Under the pieces are notes generated by a model. That model was not told the DNA's origin. It did not search any database and saw only the letters and a list, made by a program, of their open reading frames with translations. Below are positions 1-5,748 of a stretch of DNA of 5,897 nt, piece by piece. The stretch's first letter is position 1, and each line of letters begins with the position of its first letter. Both the position numbers and the translations under genes were made by a program. This stretch comes from an uncultured Candidatus Altimarinota bacterium (GTDB lineage: Bacteria > Patescibacteriota > Gracilibacteria > BD1-5 > UBA6164): NCBI GenBank assembly GCA_937931775.1, contig CALHAQ010000027.1:1-5897 (forward strand), written 5' to 3'.

Positions 1-120
1 AAATATGAACACTGACGAAGCGTAGTCACTACTCTTCATGAAATAAAAAGCTCTCAGAATATTCTGAGAGCTTTTTATTTCATGAAGAGTAGTGACTACG
101 CTTCGTCAGTGTTCATATTT
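1..120. repeat. Perfect 120-bp palindrome at the window edge
   Basis: Bases 1-60 are the exact reverse complement of 61-120 with no spacer. The right half contains the last codons and TAG stop of rplA (minus strand, 96-98). The left half therefore repeats the rplA tail on the plus strand, reading N-M-N-T-D-E-A-stop at 2-25. The centre is the natural-looking terminator hairpin. A palindrome that starts exactly at the first base and copies coding sequence is most simply a contig-end artefact, either assembly fold-back through the hairpin or an amplification chimera. A real hairpin end or a duplicated convergent rplA tail cannot be excluded from sequence alone. Confidence 0.97.
45..76 (-). terminator. 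Rho-independent terminator of rplA
   Basis: Self-complementary core with an A5 tract on one side and a T5 tract on the other around AGCTCTCAGAAT/ATTCTGAGAGCT, 19 bases past the rplA stop. This is the usual shape of a bidirectional intrinsic terminator. Only this core needs to be natural; the longer palindrome around it is suspicious, so the true stem length is unknown. Confidence 0.7.
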
Positions 121-791
121 AATTTAATACCAGGCCCCATAGCGTTACAAACGACTGCTGAGTTGATATATTTTCCTTTTGATCCAGTTGGTTTAACATC
201 TTGGATAGTAGTAAGGAATGCATTGAGGTTTTCAATAAGTTTTTCTTTACCAAATGATAGTTTACCAAAGATAGAGTGAACATTACCATGTTTATCAGTT
301 CTAAACTCAAATGTACCACCAGCAATATCTTTTACAACTGCAACAAGATCTTCACCAACAGTTCCTGTTTTAGGATTAGGCATAAGTCCTTTTGGTCCGA
401 GTACTCTAGCGATTTTACCGAGATGTCTCATCATAGCAGGAGTTGCTACACAAGTATCAAAATCTAGAGCTACATTTCCAGCAGCGATATCAGCGATAAG
501 ATCTTCACCACCAGCCTCAGTTGCTCCAGCAGCTTTTAAATCAGCAGCTGAGATAGTATCTGAAAACGCGCAGATTTTAGCTGTTTTACCAGTTCCGTTA
601 GGAAGTTTAGCAGTAGTTCTAATCATTTGATCAACGTGTTTTGGATCAAGGTTGAGGTTGAAATGAATTTCAACTGTAGGGTCAAACTTTACAGTGTTTG
701 TCTGTTCTAGAAGCTCAACAGCTTCTTCTACGCTATATTCCATTCCTTCTTTGAGGAACTCAGTAGCTTTTATATATTTCTTTCCAGCCAT
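96..791 (-). CDS. rplA: 50S ribosomal protein L1 (uL1)
   Basis: Encodes a 231-residue protein, close to the usual length of about 230. L1 forms the mobile L1 stalk of the large ribosomal subunit, binds 23S rRNA beside the E site and helps deacylated tRNA leave; in many bacteria it also represses its own mRNA. The diagnostic L1 signature is visible at about residues 125-145 (GKIARVLGPKGLMPNPKTGT), and the C-terminal GSKGKYINSAVV and MGPGIKLN segments are typical. The ATG at 791 gives the family N-terminus (MAGKKY). No strong Shine-Dalgarno lies upstream; the context is AT-rich. The stop is TAG. None of its 22 glycines uses TGA, in contrast to the genes across the intergenic region. rplK is not adjacent, although rplK-rplA is the common bacterial order, so the gene appears monocistronic here. 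Confidence 0.97.
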   Translation of the reverse strand: MAGKKYIKATEFLKEGMEYSVEEAVELLEQTNTVKFDPTVEIHFNLNLDPKHVDQMIRTTAKLPNGTGKTAKICAFSDTISAADLKAAGATEAGGEDLIADIAAGNVALDFDTCVATPAMMRHLGKIARVLGPKGLMPNPKTGTVGEDLVAVVKDIAGGTFEFRTDKHGNVHSIFGKLSFGKEKLIENLNAFLTTIQDVKPTGSKGKYINSAVVCNAMGPGIKLNMNTDEA

Positions 792-882
792 AGTGTTATA
801 ATAAAAAAATAAAAGGTAATCACGTCTTTTCTCTTAAAATAGCGGATTGCTATAGTTTAGTCCTAGACTTCCTTTACAAGGC
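792..882 (-). promoter_or_regulatory. rplA 5' leader with three small hairpins
   Basis: Between the predicted transcription start and the rplA ATG, the minus strand can form three consecutive short perfect hairpins: CCTT/AAGG (871-881), AGTC/GACT (859-869) and ATAGC/GCTAT (839-853). An AT-rich, unstructured run follows up to the start codon. L1 is a known autorepressor that binds a mimic of its rRNA site in its own leader, so an autoregulatory element is a reasonable inference. I did not recognise the L1-binding consensus itself, and short hairpins like these can arise by chance. Confidence 0.35.
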
Positions 883-888
883 TTGCTT

Positions 889-915
889 ATTATATGAAAT
901 AGTATTGAAATGCAA
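889..915 (-). promoter_or_regulatory. Probable rplA promoter
   Basis: On the minus strand there is a perfect TATAAT (889-894) with TTGCAT (910-915) upstream. The 15-base spacer is somewhat short. This would start transcription near 882 and give a leader of about 90 nt before rplA. The -10 match is exact; the -35 assignment is less sure. Confidence 0.5.
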
Positions 916-1092
916 GATTTTATTTCTTATCTACAGGATCATATCCTCATTTATTCCAGGGCATACACCTGAGTATTCGTCATATTCATTTGAGTGTTCA
1001 CCCTAAGGCTCCTTTCTTTTCTATGGATTCAATCATATAGTCACTGCAAGTTGGGAAGTGCTTGCAGTAAGGGGGATTATTTAGTTTCTTAG
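910..1092 (+). CDS. Possible small hydrophobic protein (60 aa, TGA read as Gly)
   Basis: With TGA as glycine, an ATG at 910 opens a 60-codon frame ending in TAG at 1090-1092. The predicted peptide has a hydrophobic stretch at about residues 19-43 (AYTGVFVIFIGVFTLRLL and on), long enough for one membrane helix, and both TGA-encoded glycines lie in or at the edge of it. Against it: I recognise no family, there is no clear ribosome binding site, and two sense stops instead of three make long chance frames common. It also overlaps the candidate structured RNA described separately. The two explanations compete, and I consider neither established. Confidence 0.17.
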
Positions 1093-1126
1093 CCCAGAAG
1101 CTATGGTCTGGGGAAAGGATTTTTTG
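931..1126 (+). ncRNA. Candidate structured RNA (6S-like architecture possible)
   Basis: This stretch can fold into one long nested rod. Outer pairs are 943-946 with 1117-1120; then CCAGGGCATA (956-965) with TATGGTCTGG (1102-1111, one mismatch); CTAAG (1003-1007) with CTTAG (1088-1092); CTCCTT (1009-1014) with AAGGGG (1069-1074). It is capped by a perfect 8-bp hairpin ACTGCAAG/CTTGCAGT (1043-1050/1061-1068). A side hairpin sits at 971-987. The outer stem runs straight into a T6 tract (1120-1125), as an intrinsic terminator would. A competing hairpin CCCAGA/TCTGGG (1093-1098/1107-1112) would break the long-range stem. Length (about 190 nt) and rod shape recall 6S RNA, but no conserved 6S sequence was recognised. 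It is not tmRNA, SRP RNA or a recognisable RNase P RNA. Confidence 0.3.
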
Positions 1127-1166
1127 GTAGAGCCGCACGAGTGAAATGAGAATTTTTTTCATATTT

Positions 1167-1196
1167 TTGTAAAAATCTATACACTATTAGCATACT
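1167..1196 (+). promoter_or_regulatory. Weak candidate promoter for the ruvA operon
   Basis: TTGTAA (1167-1172) and CATACT (1191-1196) are separated by 18 bases and lie just upstream of the ruvA ATG. The resemblance to -35/-10 boxes is only moderate, and the region is so AT-rich that other placements are possible. Read-through from the upstream RNA region is an alternative source of the transcript. Confidence 0.25.
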
Positions 1197-1214
1197 TCAT
1201 TATTAAAAAATGCA

Positions 1215-1817
1215 ATGATAGGATATATTCAGTGAAAAATACTTGAAATCAGCGATAGCTCTGTACTTATTGTGACTCAATCTGGACTCTGATACGATAT
1301 AGGAATCAATGAAATCACGTTTTCAAAGTTGGCAATACAAGAGGAAACAAAACTTTATGTGTATCATCATATAACTGAGGGATGACAATCACTGTTTGGA
1401 TTTATTTCCCTTGATGAAAAAATGCTCTTTACAGAGTTATTAAAAATCTCTGGAGTTGGGGGGAAAGTAGCACTTCAGATACTCTCTCTTGGTGAAGATA
1501 GGCTTATACAGTCAGTACAAAATGATGATAAAAAAACTATTGAATCGATTAAAGGAATAGGGAAAAAGATGGCTGAAAAGATAGTACTAGAACTCAAAGA
1601 TAAACCATTTGTGACTTCTCATATAGCAGCTCCAGGAAACTCACCTACTCAAGCGACCCAGACAACGCTCCCAGCGACTCTGATAGAAAATATTACGAGT
1701 ACTCTACAAAATATGTGATATCAAGCTCGAGATATAGAGAGAACTCTTGCCTTAGTTCCTGCCCACTATAGTAGTGTGGAAGAAATTCTCCCATTTATGA
1801 TTCGTGAACTCAGCTAA
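1215..1817 (+). CDS. ruvA: Holliday junction branch migration protein RuvA
   Basis: A 200-residue protein, exactly the family length, once four in-frame TGA codons (1233, 1290, 1383, 1716) are read as glycine. RuvA tetramers bind four-way DNA junctions and load the RuvB motor for branch migration during recombinational repair. The N-terminal OB-fold begins with the characteristic MIGYIQGKI (residue 7 = TGA) and ends near GGQSLFGF (residue 57 = TGA). Two helix-hairpin-helix motifs follow, LLKISGVGGKVALQIL and IKGIGKKMAEKIVLEL. A Ser/Thr/Pro/Ala-rich linker (about residues 135-155) leads to the RuvB-binding C-terminal domain from about 156, ending MIRELS. The stop is TAA. It is the first gene of a three-gene operon; the next ATG lies one base past its stop. 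Under the standard code only a central fragment (1422-1718) would be called. Confidence 0.96.
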
Positions 1818-1818
1818 T

Positions 1819-2565
1819 ATGAAACCAAGCCTGTGAGTATTTTGATATGGACAATTTATGGAGTTTTTTACTCCACATCTTAGAGCATATTTTGACGTGT
1901 ATATTTATGATAGAAATGGTAAAAATACTCAATCGATTCTGAGTGTTTGAGCGACTCCAAGTTGTTTAGAAAATTCTGCGTGATGTGACTTTGTATTACT
2001 GGGGTATCCAGCATCTTGAGTATGACAATTGATACAAGATATTTCTGGCTTTTTGAAACCAAAGGCTGTGATATTTGATATATGTTCTATAAAAAGTAGT
2101 CCAGCCTCAGATATGTTAGCATATTTACCAGAGACAAATCATATCATCGCAACTCATCCGATATTTGGTCCTCAGAGTGGAAAAAATGGAATAGAGTGAC
2201 TCACTATGACTATTTCAAATGTACGTTGTGATAGTGATATACTCGAAAAATTTTCTCAAATATTTTCTGATGGATTGAAGCTCAAAGTCATAAATATCTC
2301 TCCAGAGCAACATGACAAGGAAATGGCATATATACAATGAATTACTCACTTTATTGGACGCGCTTTAAAAGATATTGATATACCAGATTCTCAGCTAGCT
2401 ACAAGCTCATATTCTCACCTCATGGAGGCAAAAGAAATGGTGTGAAATGACTCAGATGCATTATTTCTTTCTATTCAGTGAGACAATCCCTTTACGAAAG
2501 AAGTTCGATGAAAACTCCTGTCTCAGTTTGAGAAACTAGAATCATGGGTACAATCTGAAAAATAA
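1819..2565 (+). CDS. tyrA: Prephenate/arogenate dehydrogenase-like protein (TyrA family)
   Basis: A 248-residue protein with 11 in-frame TGA codons read as Gly. TyrA enzymes oxidatively decarboxylate prephenate (or arogenate) with NAD(P)+ on the tyrosine pathway. Visible motifs: a short N-terminal nucleotide-binding loop GYGQFM (residues 9-14), DICSIKSS (87-94; cf. E. coli DLASVKNG), HPIFGPQSG (113-121, with the conserved catalytic-type His113) and QHDKEMAYIQGITHF (164-178, His177). The match to the dehydrogenase domain of E. coli TyrA runs nearly end to end; there is no chorismate mutase or ACT domain. In the helix where E. coli carries the prephenate-binding Arg294 (YRLELAMVG), this protein reads YSHLMEAKEMVG and I see no arginine, so substrate use may differ. 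It starts one base after ruvA and ends ten bases before the pyruvyltransferase gene. The substrate is inferred, not shown. Confidence 0.85.
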
Positions 2566-2575
2566 TTAAGAATAT

Positions 2576-3586
2576 ATGAATATATCCATCTTTGCATCTA
2601 TCGGGTCGCAGAATCTCTGAGATGAACTTATTTTAAAAAATGAAATAGATCTTCTCAAGGAAGAATTTTGAGAAGATGCTAATTTTCGTGTTGCAAGTTA
2701 TGATTTCCGTAATCCTCTTTTTTGTATTGCAAATACTCAGTATTTTGAGTACTTTCCTATTGCTATCAAAAAACCTCAAAATATTTTCAGAAATATTATG
2801 AACCTATTTAAATTTATAAAGACAATTATTTGGTCTGATATTGTCGTGATTTGATGAGGTGGTATTATTTATGACCATGAATTACAGTCAGTATGAAATC
2901 CACTGAAACAGTTACTTTTTCGAACAAGACTTGCTCGTTTATTCCGTAAGAATATATATTTCTATGGAATATGAATAGATATTAAAAACACAGAAAATCA
3001 TAAGATTTTGGAACAAATTTTTTATAAATCTTGGAAAATAACAGTGAGAGATATAAAGAGTTGGGAACAGTTAAAGAAACTATGAGTCAAAAGTGAAATA
3101 GTGAATGATCCAGTTATGAATGAGGCTGAATGAAAATGAGATATTCTTGGGATACATAGCTCTAAAAATTTTAATTTAAAAAAGGATTTTTCTAAATATG
3201 ATTTTAGAGAAAAAAAAGTATGACTCGCTCTCAGGAGCTGATATATAGGAAGATCAAAAGATGCGCGCATTGAAAGATTACTTATAGAAGAACTCTGTTG
3301 ATACATTGAAAAATCTGGATGAAGTGTCGTATTTATTCCACATAGTTTTCATGAGAGTGATTTAATGGCAAATGATTATGAGTTCCTTCACCAGTTTTTA
3401 AATTATGATAGAGAGATATATGCATCAATGTGAGAAGTTTATACTGCATATAATCATAAGATGTTAGATATAGTTATATCTATGAGACTTCATAGTATTA
3501 TTCTCTCATATGTGTATGATATTCCTCAAATAATTTTGAGTTATTCCCAGAAAACAGACGAAATAACAAAAAAACTCACGAAATAA
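2576..3586 (+). CDS. Polysaccharide pyruvyl transferase family protein (CsaB-like)
   Basis: A 336-residue protein with 14 TGA-encoded glycines. Members of this family move a pyruvate ketal from phosphoenolpyruvate onto cell-surface polysaccharide; CsaB uses this to create the anchor for S-layer SLH domains. Family landmarks: N-terminal SQNLGDE (11-17), the glycine-rich loop VVIGGGGIIYD (90-100, two of its glycines being tandem TGA), ITVRDIKSWEQLKKLGV followed by NDPV in the middle, FIPHSFHESD, and the C-terminal MRLHSIIL (303-310) that marks the catalytic half. The protein ends soon after the usual SYxxK segment, earlier than I expect for the family, and its last residues (ITKKLTK) are encoded by the left arm of the terminator. 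It is the last gene of the ruvA operon. A surface-glycan role fits the neighbouring pilin gene, but the acceptor is unknown. Confidence 0.88.
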
Positions 3587-3606
3587 ATCGTGAGTTTTTT
3601 TGTTAT
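3563..3606. terminator. Bidirectional terminator between pyruvyltransferase and pilin genes
   Basis: A perfect 19-bp inverted repeat with a six-base loop (AATAAA, 3582-3587). ACTCACGA/TCGTGAGT is flanked by A7 on one side and T7 on the other, so it can stop transcription from both converging genes. The left arm encodes the end of the pyruvyltransferase, whose TAA stop (3584-3586) sits in the loop. The pilin stop is nine bases past the right arm. Confidence 0.92.
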
Positions 3607-3614
3607 ATTAGATC

Positions 3615-4199
3615 TTATTGTGTAGTGATAAGCATAGGGTTGACAGCTGTAGCACAGTTACCTGAACTTGCAGCTCATCCAGCAGGAGCTACACATGCAT
3701 ATAAGTTTCCGGTTACCGCACCAGTTACTACTGTAGGTTTATCTGTTGTATCATCGAGATCAATACCAATCTCTAATCTGAAATCATCATCTCCACCATC
3801 TGTTGCAGCTTTTTTAGTGAGATTCCCACCATTTTCAAATGTACCCGAAAGTTCATATTCTTGTTCTGGTATACCATTATCATCATCTGCAACATTATAG
3901 AAGTATTCAAAAGCTGTATTTGTTGTAGCTTCTCCATTTTTTGGATCTTTTGGAAGTTTCGCAACATAGAGAGTTACTCCAGAGAAACTTGTTCCTTTTG
4001 TTGGATATCTTCCATCATCTTGATAGTATTGTTCTACACCACCTTGAACAGCTTTCATATCAGAAATACGAGTTGTATCACGAGCTTTTTGTATTTGTGA
4101 TGTAAATGTTGTTACTGCTCCAGTAGCAAGGATACCAATAATGGTAATAACAACGAGAAGTTCAATAAGAGTGAACCCTTTTTGTAAAGTTTTTATCAT
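3615..4199 (-). CDS. Type IV pilin / type II secretion pseudopilin-like protein
   Basis: A 194-residue protein with a class III signal: MIKTLQKG then FTLIELLVVITIIGILA, with predicted prepilin-peptidase cleavage after Gly8, Phe at +1 and the conserved Glu at +5. A hydrophobic helix of about 20 residues follows, then QIQKARDTTRISDMKAVQ and QYYQDDGRYP, typical of GspG-like and major pilin-like proteins. The globular part is acidic and Gly/Thr-rich. An in-frame TGA (3675-3677) would end the protein at residue 174. Read as Gly, it continues to TAA at 3615-3617 and adds a second cysteine (Cys182) beside Cys169. These are its only two cysteines, which suggests a C-terminal disulfide loop. The gene has its own promoter and converges on the pyruvyltransferase gene. 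Structural pilus subunit versus pseudopilin cannot be decided, since no assembly genes are in view. Confidence 0.93.
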
Positions 4200-4234
4200 A
4201 AAGTCTTAATTATATATATAAAAATAACCAATTT

Positions 4235-4263
4235 ATTATAGTGCTTCGTGTGATAATACAAAA
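4235..4263 (-). promoter_or_regulatory. Probable pilin promoter
   Basis: On the minus strand there is a perfect TATAAT (4235-4240) and TTTTGT (4258-4263) with a 17-base spacer. The predicted start near 4228 gives a leader of about 30 nt. The leader is almost pure A/T (alternating TA at 4211-4220) and has no strong Shine-Dalgarno before the ATG at 4199. Confidence 0.5.
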
Positions 4264-4336
4264 GAACTCATAGGCAAAAGGACTTGCATTTTAGTTTAAA
4301 TATTTTCTAAATACTTCTAAAAACTTAGCAGTAAAT

Positions 4337-4364
4337 TTGAAATACAAATATTTTTCCCTATAAT
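4337..4364 (+). promoter_or_regulatory. Probable tig promoter
   Basis: TTGAAA (4337-4342) and a perfect TATAAT (4359-4364) are separated by 16 bases, a good sigma-70-type promoter. A GC-rich patch (CGCGGGG, 4365-4371) follows, so transcription would start around 4371 with a leader of about 24 nt. The start-codon context is AAGAAACTATG, with no more than a weak purine stretch for ribosome binding. Confidence 0.6.
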
Positions 4365-4394
4365 CGCGGGGTTATTTTTTAGATATAAGAAACT

Positions 4395-5696
4395 ATGAAA
4401 GTAGAGAAAAAAATGCTTCCAAAATCTATTGTGGAGCTGATAATAGAAGAGTCAGCAGTAAATGTTGCAAAGTTTAGAAAACAGGTACTTGCCTCAGCTG
4501 CAAAAAATGCAGATGTAAAAGGATTTCGAAAAGGTGCTAGTGTTCCTGAGGATGTTATTATTCGTCAATTTGGAGAAGAAGTTATAGTTCAAATGACTAT
4601 AGAAAAAGCTATAGAGGGAATATATAGAGAAACTCTTAAGAAGCAGGGACTAATGCCAGTATCTCAAGCTGAGATTCAAGAAGTGATTTCTCAAGATCCA
4701 CTTAAAGTTAAAATACAAGTAGAAGTATTTCCAAGCGTAGAAATAAAAGATACATATAAAAAGGTAAAACTTACAAAACAAAAACTAACAGTATCTGCAG
4801 CAGAAGTAACAGCTGCTCTTGATGATATTCAAACTCGATTTACTCATTTCCATGATACAGATGCTACGCATATAGCTCATATGGGAGATAGAGCAACTAT
4901 TGATACAGACGGTTACGAAAAAGGAGAGATGCTCGAATCTACTTCTATGAGGGATTATCCTTTGGTACTTGGTTCGAATATGCTTGTTCCTGGATTTGAA
5001 GAGGATATGGTATGAATGAAAGCCGGTGAAACAAAAGAAATAGATGTAACATTTCCAAAAGATTATCATAATGCAGAGTTTGCAGGAAAAAAGACAATGT
5101 TTAAAGTCACAGTAAAAAAGGTAGAACATGCTCATAAACCAGAATTTACTCCAGAGTTTATAAAGGATCTGAGAGGGCAAGAACTTGATTTAGCTGGATT
5201 TAAAAACCTTATCAAATCAGAACTGCTTGAAACAAAAGAGGCAAACGATGGAATGGAGCGAGAAACAAAACTCATAGAAGAACTCCTGAAACATACTACT
5301 CTAGATATTGGAGATCAGCTCCTAGCGCAACAAACAGAACAAGTATTTAATGAAGTGAAAGAAAATATTTCGAAAGATGGGGTAAAAGTTGAAGACTACT
5401 TAGCTTCTCTAGGACTCTCTGAGGATGAGTATAAAACACAACACATTCAATCTACAGCAATGAAAAGACTTCAAGGTGAAATTATACTTAATGAACTTAT
5501 GATCAAGGAGAAAATAGAAGTTTCAGATAAGCAGATGGAAACAGAAGTTGCATCTATGATGTCTAAATTTGAATCAGAAGATGTACTGAAAAGACTGACT
5601 GAGCTGTATGTTCCTGGAAATAAGTATTATGAAGAGCTGAGAAGGAGAGTTGCATATAGGAGGTTGATTGATAGTTTCTTCACTGTCGCGAAATAA
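4395..5696 (+). CDS. tig: Trigger factor, ribosome-associated chaperone and prolyl isomerase
   Basis: A 433-residue protein, the usual trigger factor length, interrupted by a single TGA at codon 207 (5013-5015). Trigger factor binds the ribosome at the exit tunnel through L23 and shields emerging chains. The N-terminal ribosome-binding domain carries the signature GFRKG (residues 43-47). An FKBP-type PPIase domain spans about 155-245, with LVLGSNMLVPGFEEDMV, then TGA, MKAGETKEIDVTFPKDYHNAEFAGK. The E. coli protein has Gly at the TGA position (GIKGHKAGE), so the codon means glycine rather than stop. The rest is the helical C-terminal cradle, ending in AYRRLIDSFFTVAK. Standard-code callers would split it into 4395-5015 and 5016-5696. 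It is transcribed alone, with its own promoter and terminator. Only 1 of 21 glycines uses TGA. Confidence 0.97.
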
Positions 5697-5710
5697 TCAT
5701 AGTGTTTTTT

Positions 5711-5748
5711 AAATAGCTTCTCTAGATTTTTAGGGGGAGCTATTTTTT
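5711..5748 (+). terminator. Intrinsic terminator of tig
   Basis: AAATAGCTTCTCT (5711-5723) pairs with GGGGGAGCTATTT (5733-5745), including several G-U pairs, around a nine-base loop, and is followed by T6 (5743-5748). It lies 14 bases after the tig stop. In the minus direction the T tract is short, so it looks mainly tig-directed. Its right arm contains the TAG stop of the convergent minus-strand gene (5740-5742). Confidence 0.8.

Noticed and set aside
82..279. Plus-strand 65-residue ORF near the left edge
   Set aside because: Antisense to rplA and starts inside the palindrome.
1021..1068. tRNA or tmRNA T-arm from GGATTCAATC and the strong hairpin
   Set aside because: No TTCRA loop in a proper 5-bp stem, no acceptor stem and no CCA-adjacent pairing.
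1105..1150. RNase P RNA-like string GGTAGAGCCGCACGAGTGAAA
   Set aside because: Superficial likeness to part of bacterial RNase P RNA, but the conserved GAGGAAAGTCC and ACAGAA-type blocks are absent and there is no room for the rest of the molecule.
1422..1718. Stand-alone 98-residue gene between two TGA codons
   Set aside because: It is the middle of ruvA. The upstream frame from 1215 encodes the OB-fold and the downstream frame to 1817 encodes the RuvB-binding domain when TGA is Gly.
1880..2062. Minus-strand 60-residue ORF
   Set aside because: Antisense shadow of the tyrA-like gene, with no family features.
3022..3306. Minus-strand 94-residue ORF rich in Ser, Phe and Leu
   Set aside because: Antisense shadow of the pyruvyltransferase gene; its hydrophobicity follows from the opposite strand's Lys/Glu codons.
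1215..3586. Decayed pseudogene cluster with many nonsense codons
   Set aside because: All the nonsense codons are TGA, none TAA or TAG, there are no frameshifts, and motifs and lengths are intact with Gly at conserved positions.
3625..3900. Plus-strand 91-residue ORF
   Set aside because: Antisense shadow of the pilin gene; the pilin has an unmistakable prepilin signal and its own promoter.
4205..4225. Alternating TA tract as a repeat or origin element
   Set aside because: A short AT run in an AT-rich promoter leader, with no accompanying repeats or DnaA-box-like sites.
5013..5015. Selenocysteine or programmed read-through at the tig TGA
   Set aside because: The homologous residue is glycine, no special structure is needed, and TGA-as-Gly explains the whole window.
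4785..5180. Minus-strand 131-residue ORF rich in Cys, Phe and Tyr
   Set aside because: Antisense shadow of tig.
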